Counted from the first letter of the stretch, positions 21,403 to 34,355 are shown. The stretch: 64,000 nt of DNA from Ascochyta rabiei (GCF_004011695.2 NC_082418.1:806001-870000); one strand, 5' to 3'. A program made the numbers and translations. Notes: generated by a model from the sequence alone, not told the origin.

Positions 21403-22948
21403 CTAGCTTGTAGTTGGAGACGGGGGAGCTGTTATCGTACGTTGATCATCGTCGTCATTATCGTCCAGCTGCTGACGCTGCTCATGTTGTTGCTGATAGG
21501 CATTGTTTGCATTGAGATATTGCCCACCATGTTGGAAACCTTGCTGGCCTTGATCGAGACTGTAGCCATACGCATGGTAGTGGTAACCGGGGATCTGATG
21601 GTTGTGGAGGTTGCCATAGATTGGCTGAGGGAGTGACGGAAACACGTTCTCCTTGTTATCATACTGAAAGGGATCATTGAGTGATTTGTAAGAGCCATAC
21701 CCAGGGAGGGGTGACGGGGACGGCGATGTCTGATGACCGAAGCCTGATGTGAGGTAGTTGAAGTTGGCTGGTTGGGAGAAGGTTATTTCGCTGTCCTGAA
21801 AGACGTCGAACGCTCGTTTACGCTTGGGAGCGCGATCACCAATGCCAAAATCATAGCTTGAGCGGCCACGTCTCTCTTCGTATTGGCTGCGAGTCTGGAA
21901 CGGAAATATGGCAGCACGAGTGCTTTGTCGAGACCTACGGCTGATGTTGGGGTCCATGTCAACAAGGACAGGTCTCGAAAAACTTGGTCGCGGGCTTTCA
22001 GTTTTGATCTCAATCTCTTCCTCATCGTCGAACATTGAGCTAGAGATTCTTCGTTGCCGCTTGAAGGACCCCTGCGGCGTGAAGATGAGCTCGGTAGCCT
22101 CCACGTCCAGTGAGTTGAGCTCCAGTTGTTCAACAACCGAGTGATCTTTCTTCTGGTTCCTCTTACGCCGCATGTCTGGCGTGGCAGAATCGAAGATGGC
22201 CATGCCGGGCCAGTATACGCCTTTCAACTTGGTGCTTTCACTGACCGTCATAGTGTCTTCAGCATGCTCGGGAGGATCATCCTCAATTGCGCATGTGTCC
22301 GCTGCGGTATACTGATATCGCCTCTTCGGTCTCTCGCCTGGGTCTGAGTATTCGCTCGAGGTCTCGTAGTCTGGATTGGTATAGCTACGCGAGCTGGCAC
22401 GAGACTCGGTGGGCCAGTATTGCAGGTGAGGTGCGAAAGACCTTGGGCGCAGGAAGGGACCTGGTTGCGGTGTAGGTGTAGGGGTGCCAGAGTCTGGTTC
22501 GACCTTGATAACCTGTTGTTCTGAGAGACGCGGATCGAGAAGATTGCTGACTGCGGCGCGACGAGCTGGTCTTGGAGCCGGAGCCGGAGCCTCAATCCTG
22601 GGAGCAGGAGTAGAGCGAACTGCTACAAGCGAAAGATCAGTAACGGTCTCGAATGCACGGCGCAGATGGAGCAAAGACTATACCAGCGGGCCTGGTACGC
22701 GTGCGGCGCTTGTCCTTCTGATTCATCCGGTCTGACATGAGCTCTTCGACACTCCACTCGGCATACCATCGATCGTAGGTGTCAATGATACGGCGAGAGG
22801 CATCTTCGTGTGTCGATCGAACCTTGACCTTATAGTAATGGGACAAATGGCCCTTGCTGGCGATGTGCGTGAGTAGGTGGGAAACATCGCTGAAGCTCGG
22901 CTTTTTGGGGCAAATGTTGCATAGAAGCGGTATGTTGTTGGACGCCAT
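21403..22948 (-). CDS. Unrecognised protein with atypical C2H2-like N-terminus and long disordered tail
   Basis: Two exons on the minus strand (22948-22684 and 22622-21403) give 494 aa. The junction is GCT G|CA, phase 1, with a 61-nt intron. The N-terminal 80 residues look folded. They carry LLCNICPKKPSF followed by HLLTHIASKGH, a Cys-x2-Cys plus His cluster resembling an atypical zinc finger, and then a helical IIDTYDRWYAEWSVEEL segment. The rest is low-complexity: APAPAP-rich, acidic (DDEEEIEIKTE), basic patches (KRQRR, PKRKR) that could be nuclear signals, and a Gln/Asn/His/Tyr-rich end finishing in an Asp run. This suggests a nuclear, possibly DNA- or RNA-associated regulator, but that is inference. 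No characterised family is recognised. Confidence 0.75.
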
Positions 22949-23577
22949 TGCAAGACGCTGCAGCGGGGCAGCGTATTGGTAAGGAACGTGAGTGGTGCAG
23001 ACAAACTCAAGGCGGAAGGACAATGCTTGCAACGCAATGGTGCACAAAGTAACGACGCGAAAGGAGCGTATTGAGTGTATGAAGCAGGCGGAGTGGTGGC
23101 AGCGGAAAGCCTGCAGATACGAGAGCGGCTACCAGTCACTGCCGCAGTTTCATGACCGTCTCTTGCTGCGAAAGAGCAACGAGAAGGAGAGATGCATGAG
23201 TGCCCCTTTGGACAGTATGAGGGAAGGAGGCCGCTGTGATGAGAAGAAGGAGAAGATTTGTAGGTGCAGGTTTGGCAGCTGGAGCACGTGGAAAAACCCA
23301 GCTATGACCCAAACAGGCAACACCGTCACTTTTCTCTGGCTTTGTATCTCACGCCTCATTATCAGGAAGCGTGAGTTATTAGATAGCGAGAGGTGATACT
23401 ATGGAGCGAGGTGAAGGTGAGGCTTGATATCGCTCTGCGTGCATGTAGCTTGAGGCGTCGTCGGCAGAGCAAGCTTGCCGCGTCTTCACCACCAACACCA
23501 CTCTTAGGTTGCACTACAACCTACGCACAGCATATGGATAATTTTTTTTTGTTCTTCTTTGATTATGTTCTCGAATT
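22949..23577. other. Intergenic region upstream of the zinc-finger-like gene
   Basis: A 629-bp gap between two minus-strand genes. No gene is supported. A T10 run occurs near 23541-23550, just beyond the BET2 stop. Confidence 0.5.
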
Positions 23578-24800
23578 TCACTTACCTAAGCACCGCCTTG
23601 TTACAGAACGAGGCATGCAGCTGCAATGGCGTCAGTATCTGTACCGGCGGTTGGATCCAGGATCACTTACTACACAGGGTCAACTTCTTCCAAGCCAGGA
23701 TACTTGAGCAAGCTGAGTCCGGCAATGCCAAAGACTGTGTGGAAGACATCTACCATGTCTCCAGGTCGATCAGCTAGACCCCCGAGTTCAGGATCCTGTC
23801 CTTGTCAGCTTCGTGTCGACCAGCATGTTCAACGGTCCCAACCTGGCACTGCAAGATGAACTGCGTCAATTTCTCGCCGTCGATCCAGTGAAGCTTGTTC
23901 AGCATGGCCATGCTGCTCATCACCCACCAGCTGTAGCAGACGTCTTCTTTCTTCTCTGGCCTTCCGTTCAGGCCTCCGTTCTTGAGTTGTCGTTCGCTTA
24001 GCCAGGCTCCCAGTTTTTCATGATCTACTAGATCAAGCCTCCCCGCGATGGCCAGTGCTCCCACACACGTAAACACTTGGCCTGAGTGAGATTCTGCGCC
24101 CGGGCTCGTGCCATAACCACCGTCAAAGTTGGCACAGGAGTGAACGTGCTGAACCGCCTTTTCGACGTCGACTGAATCGAGAAGGCCCAAAAGAGACAAG
24201 GCGTTCAGTGCACCGTAGAGGAAGCGCGTGTCTCGCTCTCCCCACTCATCCCCCGCGAACGTGCCTGTCTCAGGGTCTTGGAGATCTGCAACGACTGAAA
24301 ATCATGAGCATAGACACGGTAGCAGGGGTTCCATGGCGGACGCACACTTGCCCACTTTCTGCTTCCCGTCTTTGACGCGGCCTTCGAATTCTTCGAAAGC
24401 ATCCAGGGTCGCTAGAATCTGCACTGCACTGACCGTGTAGAGCATGTGGGCGTCGTGTCCCGGAGCAGCGCCGAAACCACCGTTCTCGTGCAGACAGGAG
24501 CACACGAATCCGAGGATTTCACTGCGTGGGAGGGCATCCGGCTGGCCCAGCAAGTGCAGAGCCGTCAGTCCCCAGTACAGGCCATTGAGACGCAGGTGCT
24601 CCGTGAGCCAGTACTCGAGCTCGTCTTTGCGCTGGAGCGGGTCAGCGTGGCGATGGTGGGGTGGCTGCGTGCAAGTCGGCGAAAATGGCACGCACCGTGT
24701 CGAGGCTCTGGATGTAGCGAACGTGTCTGTCGACATGAAGCTGCATTTCGGCGGGCGTGTTGCCTGCGCCTGCGCGACCCGGGCCTGATGCCAGCGACAT
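23578..24800 (-). CDS. BET2: Rab geranylgeranyltransferase (type II) beta subunit
   Basis: Catalytic subunit that, with an alpha partner and Rab escort protein, attaches geranylgeranyl groups to Rab GTPases. Five exons on the minus strand (24800-24696, 24631-24346, 24294-23843, 23795-23671, 23620-23578) give 336 aa, the usual size. Terpenoid-cyclase-type alpha-alpha barrel repeats are visible: [71 protein letters not shown] and [18 protein letters not shown]. Expected zinc ligands are the Asp and Cys of EDVCYSWW and the His of [16 protein letters not shown]. Exon 2-3 splicing at AAG T|TC restores [16 protein letters not shown]. The extreme C-terminus after YCMP comes from a 43-nt last exon and is the least certain part. 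Divergent from the RhoGAP gene across 1.9 kb. Confidence 0.93.
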
Positions 24801-25200
24801 GGCGGCAGTCGAGTCGAGAGGTGGATGCAGGACGGCCTAGTTTCGAGACGCGTCCGCCGTCCAGCTACCCAGCGACCCATGTCGAGAGGGTCCCGCTTGG
24901 CGTTGTGGCGGCAGCTCTTGTGCACGATGAAGCTCGCACTGCGACAGCCCAAGCAGCGAGTGCATCGTGCTGAAGCAGTCGACCACAGCGCCGGCTCACT
25001 CACGGCCAGACGCAGCGCCACGCCGGCGCTCCCAAGCCCACGGCGCTGCACTCACCAGCGCGGGTGTTGGTCGCCGTGAATGCAGCGCTGGGCCTCGCAA
25101 ACCATTGACTCGGAGGTTCGTACTCGTAGCCTCCAGGGGGCCGTGCATCCCATCACTGGATTCAGGTACGGCCGCCCATCGCTGCCGCCGCCGCCGCGCT

Positions 25201-25236
25201 GTTGGAAGTGTTGGAAGTGTTGGAAGTGTTGGAAGT
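25201..25236. repeat. 9-bp tandem repeat (GTTGGAAGT)4
   Basis: Four tandem copies of GTTGGAAGT in non-coding sequence of the BET2-RhoGAP divergent region. Confidence 0.9.
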
Positions 25237-25383
25237 TGGAACTAGGCACCCTCCTGCCTTTTGCAGGTCGCAGTTTGGGCTCGCGCTGAGACGTGAGCCA
25301 TTCGCGCCCAAGACGTGAAGACGTGTGGGCGTGCTGCACGGCATTCAATCCGTTGTGGGCGCTGGGCGACACCTCCAGCACTT

Positions 25384-25556
25384 GCTTCTGTCTCTGTCCC
25401 TCGGTGTTTCTGTCTCTCTGTCCCACGGTGCTTCTGTCTCTCTGTCCCACGGTGCTTCTGTCTCTCTGTCCCACGGTGCTTCTGTCTCTCTGACCTCTGT
25501 CCCTCGGTGCTTCTGCCTCTCTGTCCCTCGGTGCTTCTGTGACCTGTCTCTCCGTG
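25384..25556. repeat. 24-bp pyrimidine-rich minisatellite
   Basis: Tandem copies of a 24-bp unit that reads GTGCTTCTGTCTCTCTGTCC then CACG. Three are near-identical between about 25405 and 25479, and flanking copies vary in CCCACG/CCCTCG or carry insertions. The strand asymmetry is strong, with the plus strand rich in C and T. The period is a multiple of three, so it creates periodic open frames that are not genes. Confidence 0.92.
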
Positions 25557-26370
25557 CCTGCCCCTGTCCCTCTGCCCTCTGCCTCTCGTGACGCAGCGCC
25601 CCTCGACCGCGCGCCGTAGCCTGCGCTGACGCTCCTCTACAACGGGCGACTAACGCCTGTAGTCAGGGCCGCACGTTCGCTGAGCCCCAAAATAGCTCCA
25701 CCGCGCCGAGCGAACCACTACCTATCAGAGCGGCCAGCCCGCTATCGACTTGGTGTGCGCCGGTCCTCCGCACGCAGACACCACGGCCACCACAGCCGCG
25801 TGCGCTTCTTGGTTTTCCCCTTGTTGCTCTTGTCGACGTTGCGATTGCAGGCGTCAAGTGGGTAAGTGATGCATGCCCGCCAGCGATGGACCCTCTCTCC
25901 CCGCCAGCGCCTCTTTGTTTGTTCCACTGCGGTACCGGCCCAATGTTGTACAACATGTCGCCCGTAGCGCTACCGGCCCCTTTCACGTCGCGCAACCACT
26001 GCTGACACGGTAGCCCAGACTGCTGCTTGCTGTGCGCGACGACCTCGACACCGACCCCTCGACGACCAGTAGCTGTGCACACGGGCTGTCCGAGTAGAGA
26101 GCCGGCAGTCGCAGCTAGCACGCGCTCCACACCCCGAGTCCCTGACCGCAGCCTTCTGCAGACGAGCCTCACGCTGCCAGCGCGCACCAGCCTCGAGTCC
26201 TTGCCGCACACGCATCCGTGTACGCCTGCAGACCGCGCTGGCCAGGGGACACGACAACTCCCCCAGCGCTCTCGACGTTGGTACCACCTCCCGCGCCCTT
26301 TAACCCGCTGCACCGTGCCATCTGCCTTTCGCACCTCCTGCACTCGCTAACAACATGGGCAGCAAACAGA

Positions 26371-26397
26371 GACACAGACACAGACACAGACACAGAC
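26371..26397. repeat. (GACACA)n microsatellite
   Basis: About four and a half GACACA units, roughly 270 bp upstream of the RhoGAP start, probably in its promoter or 5' leader. Confidence 0.9.
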
Positions 26398-26670
26398 GCG
26401 TCGACAGCGCCATCACCCTCGACCGTTCGTCCGCGACTGCCGCGACCCATGTATCGTATTCACTAAGACCCTCTTTACTCCACCCGTCTGCGACGCTCCG
26501 CTCCCTCGAACGCACACCAGCCGGCCTGCAAACAGAGGCAATCCTAGAGGACTGCTCTCCCGCCGAGGTACCTCGCCCACGACCTCAGCACAGCCAAGTC
26601 ACACAAGCGTCGACGAGTAGCACTAAGCGGACAGCAGCCACAGAACCACCCGCGCAAGCAAGTTCGCAAG

Positions 26671-28838
26671 ATGCCGAAATCCTCCACGCTGTCACTGGCT
26701 ATGCGTTCCAAGTCAGGAGGAAAGGAGAACAGCAATGCGCCCATGAGCCCACACAGTCCTCGATCGCCGAGCATACCGGAGTTCGCCTCCCCGATCCCCC
26801 CGTTTCACAGCATGCCAGAGTCGCCGGCATCGCCAAAGCCACGGAAGGACTCGAAGAACATATTCTCAAACTTCACTGCAAACAAGTCTTCGTCACGGTT
26901 GAATATGCAAGATAGCTCCAACCGGCAATACCCCGCACAGCAGCCTTCACCGACATTGTATGCCAACGGACGGGGTGGTTCTTCGACACCAGATCTGAGT
27001 CGCCCCGTTCGAACACCCAACTCTGATGGTGAGCGTCGTGCTGTCCGCAGGGACGACTGACATACTGACATCTACAGACAACCGCTCAGAGATAGTTCGA
27101 CTCGATCAGCGAACCGGCTCAGGCAAATCGACCGAATCAGACCCCCATGCCGATTCGACAAAGCGAGCGGGGACGAAGACTAAAAAGCAAGGCACACTGT
27201 TCCGCTCCAAATCAATCAAAGGGGACGAGACTACTGGATCTCGTGGCAAACTCAACAAAGCCCCACCAGGCCAGCTTTCACCAGATGTAGGAGCAACCTG
27301 GACCACGAACGGCGACGGTACGCCGCTCAAAACCACGCCTGCGGACAAAGGAAAAGCTTGGGGCAACAAGTCGGCACTGGGGAAGCTCAGAACACATTCG
27401 GCTGATCGCCATGATGCAGGCCAGCTGGTACATCGCGAGAACGATAACGGCCCCAGGAGAGACAAGAGCGAACAAGGCTCGTTACAGTCAAGTTCCTACA
27501 ACGACAACAAGGGTGCTTCACTCATGTCTAGTCTTGGCTCCGGCGCTCGTAAGATGGGAGACAAGATGGACTCGGCTCGAAAAGGCATTTTCGGAAAGCT
27601 GGGACGCAGCCACAGCAACCACGAAAGTCCTACACACATCTCGAACGAACCCTACGTATACAAGGTCATCCATACCCCCCTTGTCGAACAAACAAGGTTG
27701 ACCAGGATATCGTCGCGACTGGAGCAGTCCAGGGATAAAACAGAGTTCTGGATGCCAGCGCTCCCTTGGCGCTGCATAGACTATCTGAACATGCGAGGCT
27801 GTGAGGAGGAAGGCCTGTACCGAGTTCCAGGCTCTGCCCAACAGGTTCGATACTACGAGCGGAAGTTCGACCAAGGTGAGACTTGACTTCTTGTATCCCA
27901 AGATCAACTGCTTACATTTGACAGATCGTGACATTGACCTCATATCTGACGACAACCTCAACGACCCTAACGTCATTGGATCGTTGTTCAAGAACTGGCT
28001 GCGTCAACTACCCGACGAAATCTTCCCGAAGGCAATTCAACACCGCATCCAGCAAGAGTGTCAAGGCGTAAAGACTACACCGCAAATGCTGAAGGATGAG
28101 CTCTCCAAGCTACCCCCTTTCAATTATTACCTACTCTTCGCAATCACCTGCCACATCAGCCTCTTGCACTCTTGCTCGGAGTTCAACAAAATGAACTACA
28201 ACAATCTGTGCATTTGCTTCCAGCCAGCCATCAAGATCGACGCTTTCTGCTTCCAGTTCCTCATTCTTGACTGGCGTAATTGCTGGCAGGGTTGCTGGAC
28301 GGAGAAAGAGTACCTCACGGAGGAGCTCAACTACTTGAGTGCTCTGGAGCAAGAGAGCTCGGAGCGTCCACAGCCAACACCTAGCCGCAATGGTCAGTCA
28401 CAACCGTCTGGCCGGAGCAAGAGCTCAAACGCGTCGCCGCACGTTGCTCAATCACGGAAGTCCACCTCGACGAGAAGCAATTCCGGCGATCAGAGCAAAT
28501 CATCTGTTCGCGCTCTGTCGTCAGACAGAAATGGACGCGCTACGCCGCCTAACCCTCCTCTCAGGGATGCAGACGTGCCGCCACAATCAGCGCCACGCCT
28601 GCGAGGTGGACATGGCGAATTTGATTCTTTGGCAGAAAGGGCAATATCGACATCAGATGGACTCAACATCCGGGGCGCGCCTACGCGCCCGCCGCCTTCA
28701 GTCAGTACACAAAATTCGACCGAAGGAGAAGACGGTGCAACACCAACACAAGCGTTGCATAGTCGTGGTCCTTCGGACACGCAGTTTCGCTTGGATCTGA
28801 GTAACCCGCCTAGCTCACCTTTTAATATCAAGTTTTAA
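26671..28838 (+). CDS. Rho GTPase-activating protein (RhoGAP)
   Basis: Stimulates GTP hydrolysis on Rho/Cdc42-type GTPases, which control polarity and the actin cytoskeleton. Three exons (26671-27028, 27078-27875, 27925-28838) give 689 aa. The first ~315 residues are disordered and Ser/Lys-rich (MPKSSTLSLAMRSKSGGKEN). The RhoGAP domain spans about 335-520. It has GLYRVPGSAQQV with the arginine finger, then SLFKNWLRQLPDEIFPK, LPPFNYYLLFAITCHI and NLCICFQPAIKIDAFCF. Intron 2 splits the domain and restores KFDQDRDIDLIS. The C-terminal ~170 residues are again disordered and Ser/Pro/Arg-rich. No PH, LIM or BAR domain is visible. It resembles filamentous-fungal single-domain RhoGAPs; the precise yeast counterpart cannot be assigned by eye. 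Confidence 0.9.
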
Positions 28839-29633
28839 TAGATGGACGGACGCATGGCGGGCGTTGTGCTCGCTTGAAACGACGACAAAAGAGCGGTTGG
28901 ATCTGGGCTTTGAAGTTTCGCATTTTCTGCTGGTTGTGAGCTGCCAAGAGGTTCGCGATACCCATGCACCAATCTTTTGGACTCGTGGCGGCTGATCTTT
29001 GGTTGTGTGTTTGTATCTTCGTATCAGCGGTGGAGTTGGGCCCTATTTTTATTAGCTGCGATTTGTGGCAATCTGCCGTTCTGCTGCATTGAGGCGTTAC
29101 TTCTGGCCTGGGACGTTTAGCATCTTGCGGACAGGATGGAAAGAGAGTATTGTACGATATGCAAAGGCTGGGCGGTGAGTAGAATTGAAACGACCCTCCG
29201 CGGGTCAGCAAGTTTTTGTGCTTGGAGGCTCAAATGCAGTTAAGTTGCAGGGATCATTATTGGCTGCTTGCGTCCCCATGGGCGTTAAGCCCGGGAAACT
29301 GGTGTTGTTGAGCGGGAGCCCCACGCCAATGACGTCTGGTCTGGGTCGCGACTGCCACAACGCCGATCGCTCACGTCTCTCACGTCTGCAGCTCTTGCTT
29401 CCTTCCTCATACTGAGAGGGCAATTGTCCCTCGGCGCCTGCGTGCGAACTCTGATAGTGTTTGCTACTTCGATCGAATCCCAGATCGCGTCCATTCCCCT
29501 CCCACCACACCCTCTCCATCCGAGCCATCCCGCACTATTGCTATCACGAGAAGTCTCTTACACCTTTGGCCATTGTCTACCAGCCTGTCAATATCGCATC
29601 ATAGTCTCTCGCTGTTCGTCTGCACACACAGTC
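28839..29633. other. Intergenic region upstream of glycogen debranching enzyme
   Basis: This 795-bp gap holds the 3' region of the RhoGAP gene and the promoter of the debranching enzyme. The last 200 bp are pyrimidine-rich, as expected of a fungal leader. No gene is recognised. Confidence 0.5.
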
Positions 29634-32600
29634 ATGTCTGCACCACACAAGTCAGCCGCGCAGGCCGTATACCTGCTGCCATTGACCGACGCCGGCGCAC
29701 CAGACGTACCGGGGACCTACATCTACCTACCACCGCCGACTGAACCTGCCTACTCCGTTCGCTTTCAGATCCAGGGTACCAGCTCGATATGCCGTCAAGG
29801 CAGTCTCTGGGTGAACATCCCAGCCAAGGGCGAGCAGTTCAGCCGCGGTCACTACCGCGAATACAAGTAGGTGTCCAGGGCAATGCTACATCTCGTTGCA
29901 GCGCACAGCACTGACGTCTCATACAGACTGAAGCCTGACTTCAACGGCATCACCGAAATCGATGTCCCCATCTACGAGGCCAACGCTTACTCTTTCTACA
30001 CCACCTACACACCGCTGCCGCAGTGGTCGTTCACAGATGTCGCAACACCAGAGCCCACACGGACGTCCACATACTACATCGATGTCTGCCCGCGCCTTAC
30101 CCTTCAGGGCCAGCAGCTACCAATTGAGGCTGTCTCGCTCTTCTCTTGTCTCTCGAAATTCATGGGCGAATACCCTAGCGACTGGGACAAGCACCTCCAA
30201 GGCATCAGCCAGCGCGGCTACAACATGGTGCACTTCACTCCTCTCATGATCCGCGGCAGTTCCAACTCGCCCTACAGTATCTATGACCAGCTCGCCTTCG
30301 ACTCGACCGTCTTTCCCAACGGCGAGCAGGATGTTGCTCGTATGGTCAAGAAGATGCAGTCTGATTACAACCTTCTTAGTATGACGGATGTTGTCTGGAA
30401 CCACACAGCAAACAACAGCAAGTGGCTCGAAGCGCATCCTGAGGCTGGATACAATGTTGATACCGCCCCATGGTTACAATCGGCGCTGGCGCTCGACACC
30501 GCACTTCTGCAGTTCAGCAAAGATCTCAAGGCACACGGCCTCCCAACCAAGTTCAACAACACGGAAGACCTCTTGAAGGTGATGGAGGTCATTAAGACAA
30601 CTGTGTTGGGCAGTATCAAGCTTTGGGAGTTCTACGTTATCGACGCAGAGAAGAGTGCCAACGCCATCATCGAGAAGTGGATAGCTGGCCAAGCCAAGTT
30701 CACAGATGACAGCTTTAGTGCGGCTGGTCTTCGTGGTCTTGATGCTGTCAAGAACTGGTCCCTCAAACAGAAGGCTGATTGGCTCGTGGAGCACGCGCTG
30801 CAAGGCGGTGATAGGATGGGTGAGCGCTTTCGTCGTCACATCGATCCTGCCGTGGGCGCTGGTCTTCTTTGCGCCCTTTTCGGTCGCTATGACAGTCGCA
30901 CTGGTAACACACCCGACGAGAAGGAAGCTCGTGACGCCATCACCGGTATTTGCAACGAAATCAATCTACCCTTCTACCGCGAGTACGACAGTGACAAAGC
31001 CGAGATCTTGGAGCAGCTCTTCAACCGGATCAAGTATGTTCGATTGGACGACCATGGTCCTAAGCTGGGCGAAGTCACTGACGCCAACCCTCTCATCGAG
31101 CCTTACTTCACTCGCCTGCCGCTGAACGAAACCACCAAGAAACACAACCCAGATGCGCTTGCACTGGTCAACAACGGTTGGGTCTGGGCTGCGGATGCCA
31201 TGAGGGACAACGCTGGGCCCAAGTCGCGCGCGTACCTGCGAAGAGAAGTCATTGTCTGGGGTGACTGCGTCAAGCTTCGATATGGCAATGGACCTGAGGA
31301 TAACCCCTTCCTCTGGGAACACATGTCGAAGTACACACGGTTGATGGCGAAGTACTTCCAAGGCTTCCGCATCGACAACTGTCACTCCACGCCGATCCAT
31401 CTCGCCGAGTACATGCTCGATCAGGCACGACAAGTCAACCCCAACGTTTTCGTCGTCGCTGAGCTGTTTTCAGGCTCAGAAGAGATGGATTTCAAGTTTG
31501 TCATGCGTCTTGGCATTGCCTGCTTGATCCGTGAGGGTATGCAAGCGTGGAGCACCCAAGAGCTGAGCAGATTAGTGCACCGCCACGGTGGTGTTCCAAT
31601 TGGCAGCTTTGAAACGGACGAAGTATTGAACGCTGACCACGCGAGCGGTACGACTGGTTCCGCCAAGAACCGCACGAGCATCAAGAAAATCAAGCGTAGT
31701 CCTGTACATGCACTGTTCATGGACTGTACACACGACAATGAGACACCTGCTCAGAAACGGGATGCGCGCGACACTCTTCCTCAAGCCGCTCTAGTTGCCA
31801 TGTGCTCCTGCGCCACTGGCAGTGTCTTTGGCTACGACGAGGTCTACCCAGAACTCATCGAACTCGTCCACGAGAAGAGACTTTATTCGTCGAGCAACTC
31901 GACTGGAGGCCCGATCAAAGCACAGGCCGGTGAAGGCGGTATTGGAGGCATCAGGAAGATCATCAACGACATTCACTACAAGATGGGCAAGGAGGAATAC
32001 GACGAGACGTACATTCACCACGATCAAGAGTATGTTACCGTCCAACGCGTCAATCCTCACACCCGGAAGGGTTACTTCTTGATCGCTCACACAGCGTTCC
32101 CTGGATACGGGAACGGTAATGGAGGCTTTGGTCAGACCAAACTACCAGGAACGAAAGCGAAGCTCATTGGCAGCTGGAACCTGGAAGTTGACAACAGTCC
32201 TGAGACCAGGGCCCGGATCATCGGCGACAAGACTACGCTCCGTGGTTTGCCTGCTCAAACACACGACCTCAAGGGCGTTGTAGTTGAATCTGTTGGCGAC
32301 TCGACTACCATTAGCATCCCCGACAAGTTCCCACCTGGCAGTATCGCTCTCTTTGAGACATGGGTGCCAAGTGCAGAACACGCTGACGGTCTCGACAAGT
32401 ACGTCACAGGTGGCGCTCGTGCTGCTTTCCGTGATGTCGACCTGATCGACCTGAACTACATCTTGTACAGATGCGACGCTGAAGAGAGAGACGCCACGGA
32501 CAACAAAGATGGGACATACAACGTGCCAGGACATGGCAACCTCGTCTATGCTGGTCTCCAAGGTTGGTGGAGTGTGCTCCGCGACATTGTTAACGAAGAC

Positions 32601-34355
32601 AATCTTGGGCATCCTCTTTGCAATCATCTCCGAGAAGGGCAATGGGCTCTTGACTACTGCGTCGGTCGACTTGAACGCATCTCAGAGAAGAAGGAATATC
32701 ACAGAATCAGAGGCCCTGCCAAGTGGTTGAAGTCGAGGTGTGACGCTATCCGCAAGCTACCGAATTTCTTGCTTCCTCGTTACTTTGCTCTGGTCATTCA
32801 GACTGCCTACAACGCTGCGGTTGACCGGTCTATCGAGCTCATGGGCAACAATGTCCGCAATGGTCAGCAGTTTCTAAAGAGCCTTGCCCTTGTCAGCATC
32901 CAGGTCACCGGATACATGAACAGCGCATCGCTCTGGCCTGAAAAAAAGGTTCCCAGCATGGCGGCCGGTCTCCCTCATTTCGCATACGACTGGGCTCGTT
33001 GCTGGGGCCGCGACATCACCATATCAGCTCGTGGTCTATACATGGGAACTGGTCGATATGCTGATGCAAAGGAGCACATCTTAGCCTTCGCCAGTGTGCT
33101 CAAGCATGGCATGGTCCCCAATCTCCTGAGTGGCGGCAAGCTTCCCAGGTACAACTCCAGGGACTCAGTCTGGTGGTTCCTGCAGAACATTCAGGACTAC
33201 ACCAAGATCGTTCCCAATGGCTTGGACCTGCTCCAGGACAAGGCCAAGAGACGCTTCTTGCCCTATGATGACACCTGGTTCCCTCATGACGACAAGCGGG
33301 CTTACTCTGTGTCTTCTACGATTGAGGATGTGATTCATGAAGCGCTGCAGCGCCACGCCTCTGGAATAGAATTCCGCGAGTACGATGCCGGGCCGAACAT
33401 CGACAGCCAGATGAAATCTGAAGGCTTCAACATCAAGATCTGGACCGACTTCGAGACGGGTCTGACTTTCGGCGGTAACCAGTTCAACTGTGGCACCTGG
33501 ATGGACAAGATGGGTGAGAGTGAAAAGGCTGGCAGCAAGGGTGTACCTGGTACCCCCCGTGATGGCGCACCAGTTGAGATCATTGGCATGCTCTACAGCA
33601 CCGTTCGCTGGTGCGCAGATCTATACGAGCAGGGCAAGTTCAAGTACGAAGGCGTTACTCTGCCTGATGGCAAGCACACTATCACCTACAAGGCGTGGGC
33701 GGACAAGATCAAGGCCAACTTCGAGCGTACCTTCTACGTACCCCGATCCTCGGAAGAAGATGGCGACTACGATGTCAATCCTAGTATCATCAACCGTCGC
33801 GGTATCTACAAGGACTTGTACCGATCCGGAAAGGAGTACGAGGACTACCAGTTGCGACCAAATTTCCCTGTTGCGATGTCCGTGGCGCCAGATCTCTTCG
33901 ACCCTGAGCACGCTCTGTATGCTTTGCAGATGGCCGATCGCGTGCTGCTCGGACCGCAGGGCATGAAGACACTTGACCCTAGCGATCTGAACTACCGTGG
34001 CTACTACATCAACAGCGAGGACTCGACTGACTTCCACACCTCAAAGGGTCGCAACTATCACCAAGGTCCTGAATGGGTCTGGCCGACAGGATTCTTCCTC
34101 CGTGCACTGCTCAAGTTTGACCTCAAGCGCCGCAATACGCCTGAGGAGCGCGTTGAGAGCTACCAACAGGTTACACGCCGCCTTGCTGGCTGCATGAAGG
34201 CCATCCAGGAGAGCCCCTGGGCCGGACTCACCGAGCTCACCCAGAAGGACGGAGAGTTTTGCGGTGATTCGTGCCCCACGCAGTCGTGGTCCGCTAGTTG
34301 CATAATCGACTTGTTCCAGGACGCGCGAGAGTACGAACTCAAGGAGTCTTCGTAA
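29634..34355 (+). CDS. GDB1: Glycogen debranching enzyme (bifunctional)
   Basis: Cytosolic enzyme completing glycogen breakdown. It transfers maltooligosaccharide stubs (4-alpha-glucanotransferase) and then hydrolyses the alpha-1,6 branch glucose (amylo-1,6-glucosidase). Two exons (29634-29866 and 29927-34355) joined across a 60-nt intron give 1553 aa, the normal length. The junction AA|A restores HYREYKLKPDFNG. The GH13-type N-terminal half has MVHFTPLMIRGSSNSPYSI, MTDVVWNHTA, GFRIDNCHSTP with the catalytic Asp near residue 561, and FVVAELFSGSEEMD with the acid/base Glu. The GH133-type C-terminal half shows PHFAYDWARCWGRDITIS, NLLSGGKLPRYNSRDS, NQFNCGTWMDKMGES and the final FCGDSCPTQSWSASCIID. 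The identification is very firm. Confidence 0.97.

Larger units (their letters stand above)
24801..26670. other. Long divergent promoter region with simple repeats
   Basis: This 1.87-kb gap lies between BET2 (-) and the RhoGAP gene (+). It holds a 9-bp tandem repeat, a 24-bp minisatellite and a GACACA tract (listed separately). The many short open frames are repeat-driven or Arg/Ser/Cys-rich without motifs. No gene is supported. Confidence 0.55.

Noticed and set aside
25285..25600. Open frames with repeating Cys-Leu-Ser-Val-Pro type residues
   Set aside because: Produced by the 24-bp minisatellite in every frame; no start context, splice continuation or family.
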